Notes under the pieces: generated by a model
What the model was told of the DNA's origin: nothing
Databases searched by the model: none
Seen by the model: only the letters and a program-made list of their open reading frames with translations
Made by a program: the position numbers and the translations under genes
Shown here: in pieces, positions 18,394-24,489 of the stretch
Layout: each line of letters begins with the position of its first letter
Numbering within the stretch: position 1 is the first letter of the stretch
NCBI GenBank assembly: GCA_003158585.1
Contig: PMKE01000071.1
Coordinates: 81,191-145,190 of the forward strand
DNA from: Alphaproteobacteria bacterium
GTDB lineage: Bacteria > Pseudomonadota > Alphaproteobacteria > Micropepsales > Micropepsaceae
Direction of reading: 5' to 3'
DNA: 64,000 nt

Positions 18394-18457
18394 GCGCAAT
18401 CCGGAAAAGTGGTCGATAGCGACAGCGTATTCGACGCGGTTTTCCGTTAGATTGCGC
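18394..18457. repeat. REP-like palindrome family A, copy 2 (first hairpin)
   Basis: GCGCAATCCGGAAAA at the left and TTTTCCGTTAGATTGCGC at the right, with AGCGACAGCGTAT in the loop as in copy 1. It starts 2 bp after the gluQ stop codon. Confidence 0.88.
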
Positions 18458-18471
18458 GACAATATAAAGAA

Positions 18472-18514
18472 CTAAAGCAAAACCGCGATTCAATAATCGC
18501 GGATTTTGCTTTAG
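18472..18514. repeat. REP-like family A, copy 2, second hairpin; provides the stop of the wHTH gene
   Basis: The arms CTAAAGCAAAACCGCGATT and AATCGCGGATTTTGCTTTAG pair with one bulge around CAAT. The same second hairpin follows copy 3 at 24406-24446. The stop codon of the minus-strand regulator gene (18511-18513) lies within it. The T-rich arms make it a plausible bidirectional terminator. Confidence 0.8.
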
Positions 18515-18816
18515 GCGGCGGGCTCGTTCGTGCCGATGATGGCGCGCAGATAATCGAGATAATCCTCGAAGGCGCGGCGGCCGTTCTTTGTCAGCGACAC
18601 GCGCGTGCGCGGCCGTTTGGCGACAAAGTCTTTTTGGACGGCGACGTAACCGGCTTCTTCCAGTGTCGTGATGTGCGCGCCGAGATTGCCTTCGGTCGTT
18701 CCCACCATCGCCTTCAGGCGCACGAACTCGATGGGGTCGCTGGCGGGAAGCGGCTTAAGCGCTGCCATGATTTTGAGGCGTATCGGCTGGTGAATGATCG
18801 GATCGGGCTGTTCCAT
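18511..18816 (-). CDS. Small winged-helix transcriptional regulator
   Basis: The 101-aa protein is a single winged-helix domain: IRLKIMAALKPLPASDPIEF, then a recognition helix in VGTTEGNLGAHITTLEEAGYV and the wing AVQKDFVAKRPRTRVSLT. It matches the HTH_34 type of small MarR/ArsR-like regulators with no effector domain. It lies 1 bp after the membrane protein gene and is likely co-transcribed with it, which suggests autoregulation through the palindrome at 19398. The predicted target of control is the membrane protein. Confidence 0.85.
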   Translation of the reverse strand: MEQPDPIIHQPIRLKIMAALKPLPASDPIEFVRLKAMVGTTEGNLGAHITTLEEAGYVAVQKDFVAKRPRTRVSLTKNGRRAFEDYLDYLRAIIGTNEPAA

Positions 18817-18817
18817 G

Positions 18818-19378
18818 TCATACCGTCCGGAACCAAAGCCCGGCCAGGATCATCGATCCGCCGCCGACAAAAGCCATCCAGAGAAGAATGTGCTCGACGT
18901 AATAAAAGCCGAACAAGGTCAGTGCGACGACCAGGATTCCCGCAAGCACATAACGCATGCCCGCCCATAGTCCGACGGCCGCATAGACGCTTCCGGTGAT
19001 CAGAGCGGGATAAGCGGCAAGCTGACGCCCGTGGACCGGCCACATGATCGCGTAGGTGGCGAACACGAAGAACACGGCAATTAATCCAAGCGCCAGCATC
19101 CGCCAGGCCCTAGGAGTGCGTTCGGCCTCCGTCGTACATTTCGACGCTCGCCAATTTAGATACGTTCCGGCGAGCAATCCGCCCGCGACCAGCATGGTCC
19201 AGATCAGATTGGTGTAGTCGTGAAGAAGGTCGGTTCCGCCATAACCCAGAACCCAAATGATGCCCCACATGACGAGATGCGGAGAGGCCTTCCGGTAGCC
19301 GTAAAGCTGCGCACTGCGCCGGCCGGCAATTTCGGCTTCGCTCAGGCTAGCCGCGGCTTCTTTTGACGACAGCGACAT
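18818..19378 (-). CDS. Multi-pass membrane protein paired with wHTH regulator
   Basis: A 186-aa protein with about five or six predicted TM helices, for example LVMWGIIWVLGYGG, MLVAGGLLAGTYL, MLALGLIAVFFVFATYAIM and YVLAGILVVALTLFGFYYV. The N-terminal 25 residues are charged and cytoplasmic. I know of many two-gene units in which such a membrane protein is encoded next to an HTH_34-type regulator, but no function is settled. The promoter upstream has a perfect TTGACA and an overlapping operator palindrome. Confidence 0.75.
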   Translation of the reverse strand: MSLSSKEAAASLSEAEIAGRRSAQLYGYRKASPHLVMWGIIWVLGYGGTDLLHDYTNLIWTMLVAGGLLAGTYLNWRASKCTTEAERTPRAWRMLALGLIAVFFVFATYAIMWPVHGRQLAAYPALITGSVYAAVGLWAGMRYVLAGILVVALTLFGFYYVEHILLWMAFVGGGSMILAGLWFRTV

Positions 19379-19397
19379 AATCGGTCTGCCTCCATAT

Positions 19398-19417
19398 GGT
19401 ATAGAATACTCTATACC
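19398..19417 (-). promoter_or_regulatory. 20-bp operator palindrome in the promoter of the membrane protein/wHTH operon
   Basis: GGTATAGA and TCTATACC are perfect inverted 8-bp arms separated by 4 bp. On the minus strand the palindrome overlaps the predicted -10 region and ends 19 bp from the ATG at 19378. Its position fits a repressor site for the winged-helix protein of the same operon. Confidence 0.7.
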
Positions 19418-19436
19418 ACAGAGTACACAGTGTCAA
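19408..19436 (-). promoter_or_regulatory. Sigma-70 type promoter of the membrane protein/wHTH operon
   Basis: The minus strand reads TTGACA (complement of 19431-19436), 17 bp, then TAGAGT. The -35 is a perfect consensus; the -10 keeps 4 of 6 bases. The -10 falls inside the operator palindrome, a classical repression layout. Confidence 0.55.
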
Positions 19437-19474
19437 GAGATTGATATTAATGTGTTTCTGAGACTTAAGGCCGG

Positions 19475-20179
19475 CTACCAGTCGTTCAGGCCCTGAAAAT
19501 TGGAGAATCCGGCGGCACGCGCCCAGTTCGTCCATTCGCTGCGCAGCTGGCTCGTCAGCCGCGGGTTGCCGCCCCCTTGGCCGAGCCCGTAGATCAGGAG
19601 TTGGCTGCAGCCTCGGAACTGGGAGCTGTCCGGCGACGGCAGGTGATCGCCGCGGTCGAGCCGCGCGTAAACGGAATCCTCGATGCCGTCGGTGGCGAGC
19701 ACGATGGTGGTGGGCATGCCGCGGCAGCCGAAGGCGCGGGTGACGTTGTCGAGGAAGGCGAGAATGTTGGTGTTGCGCTGGGAGTGCCATCTGCCGCTGG
19801 CGACCAGGCGCGGCGTACCCGCGATCAGCTTCTGGATCTCGGCCGCCACCGCCTCGGGACGCGCCCGCACCGACAGGACGGTGTCGTAGCCGGGCCAGCT
19901 GTTCGAACTCGGATCGTAGCTGCCGAAGGTGCGCACATGCACTTCAGAAGAAAATCCCATGTTGCGCACCGTGTCCGCGACGCGCGCCGCCACGCGGGCA
20001 GCAAACGCCGGATCGTCGATCAGCGGATTGCTCTGGGAGAGGTCGAGACCGATGATGAGGCGCTGCGGATGCAGCACGTTCTGGTCGTCGGAAGGCGCGT
20101 CGCCTGCGACCTGCATCGCCACGGCACCGCCCCCGATCAGGGCCGCCGCCGTCGCAAGCGCAAGCAAGATGGCCTTCAT
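19475..20179 (-). CDS. Exported von Willebrand factor A-like protein
   Basis: The 234-aa product has an N-terminal signal or anchor (MKAILLALATAAALIGGGAVA). A vWA-like metal site can be read: the DxSxS motif in LIIGLDLSQSNPL near residue 45 and the downstream Asp in IVLATDGIEDSVYA near residue 165. Two further Cys (FGCRG, FRGCSQ) may form a disulfide. Function is unknown. The gene follows the 372-aa membrane protein on the same strand with a 15-bp gap, so they are likely one operon. Confidence 0.72.
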   Translation of the reverse strand: MKAILLALATAAALIGGGAVAMQVAGDAPSDDQNVLHPQRLIIGLDLSQSNPLIDDPAFAARVAARVADTVRNMGFSSEVHVRTFGSYDPSSNSWPGYDTVLSVRARPEAVAAEIQKLIAGTPRLVASGRWHSQRNTNILAFLDNVTRAFGCRGMPTTIVLATDGIEDSVYARLDRGDHLPSPDSSQFRGCSQLLIYGLGQGGGNPRLTSQLRSEWTNWARAAGFSNFQGLNDW

Positions 20180-20194
20180 GTCGATCCCCCCGCT

Positions 20195-21313
20195 CTAACC
20201 CCCCCTCTCGGTAAGTTCGAGAAGGTGAAGCAGTGTGAAGTCCTTACGCCGGTGTCTGTAGTCCAGTGCGATGTGGTAGTTCCGGACGTTGTTCTCGCAG
20301 GTCTGCATGTACAATGCGGCGACCGTCGTGACGATAAAGAATACCACGCTGGCGAAGGCAAGCCAGAACCACGAATCGGCGTGGGCCAGGGAGGTTTGCG
20401 ACAGTTTCGGCAGCCCCAGGGAGACGCCGTCGTTGGGATTGCCGGCAGCAACGGAAGGTTCCGGGGCGGTGAGGGCGGCGTGCTGCACCCCGCTGTCGGA
20501 GGTGAACAGCCGGTCGATGGAATTCTCCTGCTGCGTCGGCGCCGCGCGCTGCTGGTCCATCGAGGTGGAAGTGCCGCCCGACATGTTGTTATAGGCGACG
20601 AGGTAGCCGAGACCGCTGATCATGATCAGCGCCAGCACGAAGGCCGCCGCGATCATGGTGTTGCGTCCGTAGACCCCTGTGATCTTGAGCATGAAATGCA
20701 CGATCAGGACCGCGAAGACGACCTGCAAGCTCTTGAAGATGACCGAAGACTGGAGCGCCGGCGGTACGACCATGAACTCGTTGGCCAGCGCGCGCGTCCA
20801 CACTTCCCGGATGATGTGGTAATCGACGAACATCGAGATCAGCACGATGCAAAGGGCGAGCACCGCCGCCGCGATATAGAGCGGCTTGTAATGCGCCACC
20901 TGACGGCTCTTCTCCATGTTGCGCGCGATGATGGCCGCGTCGTCCGTTTCCTTGTCGGTGAGGACCGCCTTGGGCGGAGGCGCATCCGCTTCGTCGTCCT
21001 TGCCCTTCTTGCCGGAGCGCGAGAACAGCCTGGCGAGGGGACCCTTCGTCCTCTGGTTCCGTGCGGCGACCTTCTCGCCGTGGCGGACCCAGTCCGGCCC
21101 CCAGCTCGGTTCGTCGACGGGCGTCTTGAGGCGCTCGACGAGCTGTGCCTTGAGCCGTGCCCGCATGGCCGGCGTCATCGCGTCCATCTGGGACAGCGAT
21201 TTGGCTTCTTCGTTGAATTCTTCCGGCGTCAGACCTTGCAACAGATCGTGGGAGAGCGCCTTGCGCGTTCTTGCCCGTTCGGTGCCCTGTTGTTGGTCGC
21301 TTGTTCTGGCCAT
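20195..21313 (-). CDS. Uncharacterised membrane protein partnered with the vWA protein
   Basis: From the ATG at 21313 (behind GGGGGA) the product is 372 aa; the track extends the frame upstream without reason. The first 140 residues are soluble, charged, and include a KxGKKGKDDE stretch. Then come TM segments LYIAAAVLALCIVLISMFV, VIFKSLQVVFAVLIVHFML, IAAAFVLALIMISGLGYLV and FWLAFASVVFFIVTTVAAL. A Gln/Ser-rich periplasmic-looking linker lies between the third and fourth. The C-terminus is short and charged. I do not recognise the family; its pairing with a vWA protein may point to a membrane stress or assembly complex, which is inference. Confidence 0.6.
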   Translation of the reverse strand: MARTSDQQQGTERARTRKALSHDLLQGLTPEEFNEEAKSLSQMDAMTPAMRARLKAQLVERLKTPVDEPSWGPDWVRHGEKVAARNQRTKGPLARLFSRSGKKGKDDEADAPPPKAVLTDKETDDAAIIARNMEKSRQVAHYKPLYIAAAVLALCIVLISMFVDYHIIREVWTRALANEFMVVPPALQSSVIFKSLQVVFAVLIVHFMLKITGVYGRNTMIAAAFVLALIMISGLGYLVAYNNMSGGTSTSMDQQRAAPTQQENSIDRLFTSDSGVQHAALTAPEPSVAAGNPNDGVSLGLPKLSQTSLAHADSWFWLAFASVVFFIVTTVAALYMQTCENNVRNYHIALDYRHRRKDFTLLHLLELTERGG

Positions 21314-21466
21314 GACATTCCCCCGTTGATACATTGGCGAAGGGAAAATCCTCGCTGGCATAGTAAACGGAGTGCACTGGGTTGTTTTTGGGGCGACCTG
21401 AGACAGATTTTGGCGGGAATTGGGCACGCCGCCACAATTGCTGACCGCTCCAAACGGAGGTTCGTC

Positions 21467-21931
21467 ATGCGCCATCACGCACTTGCATCGATAGTTGCCG
21501 TTGCGTTGTTGCTGGTTCCGGCAGGGGCTGCGACAAAGGACGATCTCCTCGCCGCCGATAAAGCCTTCTCCGACCTGTCGGTGGCCAAGGGCCCGCACGC
21601 CGCCTTTCTCACCTTTATGACCGACGACGTCAGGCTCTACGACGGCACCCATCCGCCGCTTCTGGGGAAGAAAGCGGTGGAGGAGTACTACGCCAACGTC
21701 GAAAGGAACGATCCCACCTATCCGAACGTGCGCCTCGAATGGACGCCGCTGGAGGCCGAGGCCTCGCCCGACGGCATGCTCGGCTGGACGCGCGGCACCT
21801 GGATCTGGAGCCAGAAGAAACCGGACGGCACCTCGGCGAAGGCGACAGGCTATTACGTCACCGGATGGCGCAGGCAGCCCGACGGAAGCTACAAGTTCGA
21901 TTTCGACATCGGCGGCGCCGACCCTCACTGA
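21467..21931 (+). CDS. Exported SnoaL-like/DUF4440 (NTF2-fold) protein
   Basis: The 154-aa product begins with a signal peptide (MRHHALASIVAVALLLVPAGAA) and follows a strong GGAGG at 21456-21460. The body reads as one NTF2-fold domain: LLAADKAFSDLSVAKGPHAAF, MTDDVRLYDGTHPPLLGKKAV and the strand pair GYYVTGWRRQPDGSYKF. This order is typical of DUF4440/SnoaL-like proteins. The ligand is unknown. It is followed 14 bp later by hisE, suggesting co-transcription, although no functional link is known. Confidence 0.78.
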   Translation: MRHHALASIVAVALLLVPAGAATKDDLLAADKAFSDLSVAKGPHAAFLTFMTDDVRLYDGTHPPLLGKKAVEEYYANVERNDPTYPNVRLEWTPLEAEASPDGMLGWTRGTWIWSQKKPDGTSAKATGYYVTGWRRQPDGSYKFDFDIGGADPH

Positions 21932-21945
21932 CGAGAGAAACACGC

Positions 21946-22266
21946 ATGTCAAAAGACCATGTCATCGACCGGCTCTACGAGACCATCGCTGCGCGCCGAT
22001 CCGCCGATCCCACAAAATCCTACACCGCCAAGCTGCTCGGCGAGGGCGTCGAGCGCTGCGCCAAGAAGTTCGGCGAGGAAGCGGTGGAAACCGTGCTCGC
22101 CGCGATGAAGGGCGACAAGGTGGCCATTGCCGCGGAATCCGCGGACGCGCTCTATCATCTCCTGGTGCTGCTGGCGGCCACGGGCGTCACGCCGGAAGAG
22201 GTCTATGCGGTGCTCGCCGCTCGCGAAAGCCGTTCCGGCCTGGATGAGAAGGCTTCGCGGCGCTAA
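21946..22266 (+). CDS. hisE: Phosphoribosyl-ATP diphosphatase
   Basis: HisE removes pyrophosphate from PR-ATP in histidine synthesis. At 106 aa it has the family length. The MazG-like all-alpha signature is clear: YTAKLLGEGVERCAKKFGEEA, VETVLAAMKGD and AAESADALYHLLVLLAATG, with the metal-binding EExxE-type residues. The start is ATG 21946. In many alphaproteobacteria hisE follows hisF; here hisF is over 21 kb away on the other strand. The stop codon TAA lies inside the left terminal repeat of the element at 22265-22539. Confidence 0.93.
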   Translation: MSKDHVIDRLYETIAARRSADPTKSYTAKLLGEGVERCAKKFGEEAVETVLAAMKGDKVAIAAESADALYHLLVLLAATGVTPEEVYAVLAARESRSGLDEKASRR

Positions 22267-22539
22267 GAGCCTATTTGGGGGTTTCTCATGAGCCGCGTTT
22301 CGCTGCGAAAATCGACGGATGGCAGGAGAAGCCTGAAGAGCGTATCGGGGAATACGGTCGAGGGCTTCGACGAACCAGCCGGCGATTTTTGCCGAAACCC
22401 TCCGGGACGCGCCGAATTTGCCCGCCCGGTGCGTCGCCACGCTTGCCCGATGTCCCCGCATCGCGCTGCGCGCGGCTCCTGCCGGAATCGGGCAAATTCG
22501 GCAGCGTCGCGGCCATGACAAATCCCCAAACAGGCTCTT
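22265..22539. mobile_element. 275-bp MITE-like element with 26-bp terminal inverted repeats
   Basis: The left end starts AAGAGCCTATTTGGGG and the right end is the inverted copy starting CATGACAAATCCCC; 23 of 26 positions match. Inside lies a second perfect inverted pair, GCCGAATTTGCCCG (22411-22424) and CGGGCAAATTCGGC (22489-22502). No ORF in it looks real. No clean target-site duplication is visible. It separates hisE from hemD. It could be a MITE mobilised by a transposase elsewhere, or a large structured RNA region. Confidence 0.7.
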
Positions 22540-22541
22540 GA

Positions 22542-23261
22542 ATGCGCGTCCTTATCACCCGTCCGAAGGAAGATGCCGCGCGCTTCGCGGAACGTCTGCG
22601 CCAACGCGGGCATGAGCCGCTGTGTGCCTCGCTGCTCTCCGTCCGTTTCTTCAATGGCCCCGTGCTGACGCTCGACGGCGTGCAGGCCGTGCTCGCCACC
22701 AGCGCCAACGGCGTGCGCGCCTTGGCGCGGCGGGTGCAGCGGCGCGACCTGCCGCTCTTCGCTGTGGGACCGCAGACGGCTAAGGCGGCCGAGCTCGCCG
22801 GTTTTGCCCGCATCGAATGCGCCGACGGCGACGCAAAGGCTCTGGCGGACGCGGTGCCTCGCTGGGCAAAGCCGGAGAACGGCGCGCTCTTCCACGCCGC
22901 CAGCGTGGAGAGCGAGCACCGTCTGCAAGCGTTGCTCGTCCCCAAGGGGTATCTCGTGCGGGCGGAAGTTCTCTATGAAGTGGTGGCCTGCGATGCCTTG
23001 CCCGCCATCGTCCGTGCCGCCCTGGCGAAGGACGCGCTCGACGCCGTGTTCCATTTCTCACCCCGTTCCGCCGCGGCGTTCCGGGATTGCGTCTTGCGTG
23101 CGCATCTGGCCGGGACCTGCGCCCGTCTTTGGGCGGTGTGTATCAGCCAAGCCACGGCAGAAGCGTTGAATCCGCTGGAATTCCGCGAGGTCGTGGTCGC
23201 GGCCAAGCCGAACCAGGATGCGCTGCTCGATTGTCTCGCTATACTGTCGCCGGGAGAGTGA
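22542..23261 (+). CDS. hemD: Uroporphyrinogen-III synthase (HemD family)
   Basis: HemD closes the tetrapyrrole ring with D-ring inversion in haem synthesis. The 239-aa protein starts MRVLITRPKEDAARFAERLR, the usual HemD opening, then VQAVLATSANGVRAL and the second-domain FHFSPRSAAAF and CARLWAVCISQATAEAL. The family is poorly conserved, but these segments are in the right order and the length is right. The ATG lies 3 bp after the end of the MITE-like element, so the insertion may have moved its promoter. Confidence 0.85.
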   Translation: MRVLITRPKEDAARFAERLRQRGHEPLCASLLSVRFFNGPVLTLDGVQAVLATSANGVRALARRVQRRDLPLFAVGPQTAKAAELAGFARIECADGDAKALADAVPRWAKPENGALFHAASVESEHRLQALLVPKGYLVRAEVLYEVVACDALPAIVRAALAKDALDAVFHFSPRSAAAFRDCVLRAHLAGTCARLWAVCISQATAEALNPLEFREVVVAAKPNQDALLDCLAILSPGE

Positions 23262-23272
23262 CGGGGGCCCGC

Positions 23273-24367
23273 ATGTGGAAGTGGATCGTTGGCGGCATCG
23301 TTGCCGTCGTCGCCGTGCTTCTCGGCATCGTGTTCTATGTCTACGACGAGCCCGACATCCCGCGCGCCGTGCTGGAGGCCAAATACGCCTCCCCGCCGTC
23401 GAAGTTCATCGTCCTGGCTGACGGCACCCGCGTGCATTACCGCGACCGCGGTCCGCGCAATGCACCGGTGCTCCTGCTCCTGCACGGCTCCAATTCGTCG
23501 CTGTTCGATTGGGAGGAGTGGTCGAAAATCCTCTCCCAGCCTTCAGAGGCTCCTATTCCAACTACGTTTGGAGTCAGGCTTGGGGTCGTTACGACGAACA
23601 GGCCTCTTTCAGAAAAAGAAAAAGCGGCCGCTTTGAATTCGTTCCAGAGATTACTCGCTGAATTGCGTGGACAATTCCGAGTAATTTCTATCGATCTTCC
23701 CGGTCACGGACTAACCGGCGCCGTGGCGAACGGCGATTACTCCGAAGCGGGTATGACGGAATTCGTCAAGGCGTTCGCCGACAAGCTCGGGCTGACGCAA
23801 TTCGCCATCGCCGGTAACTCAATGGGTGGGGGCGTCGCCGCGCGCTTTGCGGAGCTTTATCCCGACCGCGTCACGCATCTGATTCTGATCGATGCGCATG
23901 CCTGGGGCATGTCGGCGACGGGCGACCGCATACCGTTTGCCTTCAAGCTGGCGGGCGTGCCGGTGCTCGGCAATCTGCTCCTCTACGTCACGCCGCGTTC
24001 CCTGGTCGAAGAAGGGCTGGAAGATGCGATCATGCGCCGCAAGATTCTCACCGATACCATGATCGACCGGTACTGGGATTTTGCCCGCATGGAAGGAACG
24101 CGCCAAGCGACGCTGTCGCGCTTCCGGCTTCCGCAGGATACCTATGTCCGCGACCACATTTCCCGCATCAAAGCGCCGACGCTCATTCTCTGGGGCAATG
24201 ACGACCGCCTGCTTCCCGTCGCGGGTGCACGCGCCTGGGCCAAAGCCATTCCGGGCTCCAAGCTGATCGTCTATCCGGCCACCGGCCACCTGCCGATGGA
24301 AGAAGTGCCTCGGAAATCGGCAGACGATGTCCGCGCGTTCATTAGAGCGCAATCCGGAAAAGTGTGA
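23273..24367 (+). CDS. Membrane-anchored alpha/beta hydrolase with an unusual in-frame insertion
   Basis: The 364-aa protein has an N-terminal TM anchor (WIVGGIVAVVAVLLGIVFYVY), the oxyanion HGSNSS, nucleophile in AGNSMGGGVA, acid in LWGNDDRLLP and His in ATGHLPMEE, so it should be an active serine hydrolase. Between LFDWEEWSKILS and FRVISIDLPGHG lies about 45 residues (QPSEAPIPTTFGV...) that related hydrolases do not have. Their DNA is much richer in A+T and holds palindromes. The last residues IRAQSGKV and the stop codon are encoded by REP-like copy A3. Start at ATG 23273, 11 bp after hemD. Confidence 0.83.
   Translation: MWKWIVGGIVAVVAVLLGIVFYVYDEPDIPRAVLEAKYASPPSKFIVLADGTRVHYRDRGPRNAPVLLLLHGSNSSLFDWEEWSKILSQPSEAPIPTTFGVRLGVVTTNRPLSEKEKAAALNSFQRLLAELRGQFRVISIDLPGHGLTGAVANGDYSEAGMTEFVKAFADKLGLTQFAIAGNSMGGGVAARFAELYPDRVTHLILIDAHAWGMSATGDRIPFAFKLAGVPVLGNLLLYVTPRSLVEEGLEDAIMRRKILTDTMIDRYWDFARMEGTRQATLSRFRLPQDTYVRDHISRIKAPTLILWGNDDRLLPVAGARAWAKAIPGSKLIVYPATGHLPMEEVPRKSADDVRAFIRAQSGKV
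23540..23690. repeat. Palindrome-rich, A+T-richer in-frame insertion inside the hydrolase gene
   Basis: This stretch holds a perfect palindrome AAAGCGGCCGCTTT (23621-23634). It also holds a hairpin at 23646-23689 whose arms are AGAGATTACTCG and CGAGTAATTTCT (11 of 12 pair), extended by GAATTG/CAATTC. It keeps the reading frame open. It recalls the in-gene palindromic elements described in Rickettsia, but sequence relation to those is not claimed. Borders are approximate. Confidence 0.6.
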
Positions 24368-24390
24368 AGCGGTTTTCCGTTAGATTGCGC
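24347..24390. repeat. REP-like palindrome family A, copy 3 (first hairpin), overlapping the hydrolase 3' end
   Basis: GCGCAATCCGGAAAA and TTTTCCGTTAGATTGCGC flank GTGTGAAGCGG. The TGA of GTGTGA is the stop codon of the hydrolase. Confidence 0.9.
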
Positions 24391-24405
24391 GACAAAACAA
24401 AGAGC

Positions 24406-24446
24406 TAGAGCAAAATCGCGATTCAATAATCGCCGATTTTGCTCTA
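24406..24446. repeat. REP-like family A, copy 3, second hairpin
   Basis: TAGAGCAAAATCGCGATT pairs with AATCGCCGATTTTGCTCTA, apart from a bulge, around CAAT. It corresponds to the second hairpin of copy 2 and sits between the convergent hydrolase and FlmG-like genes, where it may terminate both. Confidence 0.82.
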
Positions 24447-24489
24447 CCCGGATTCCTTGACGGAACGGCTGTACCGGCAACAGCAATAA

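Noticed and set aside
19577-21931. 784-aa plus ORF ending in the NTF2-fold protein
   Set aside because: Most of it is antisense to the vWA and membrane protein genes; the true gene starts at ATG 21467 with GGAGG and a signal peptide.
22275-22541. ORFs inside the MITE-like element
   Set aside because: They are short, overlap in several frames and follow the inverted repeats; no transposase motif.
23621-23640. NotI-like and EcoRI-like sites side by side in the hydrolase insertion
   Set aside because: This could suggest a cloning linker, but the frame is kept on both sides and the hairpin beyond is not vector-like; I keep it as natural with a note to check the assembly.
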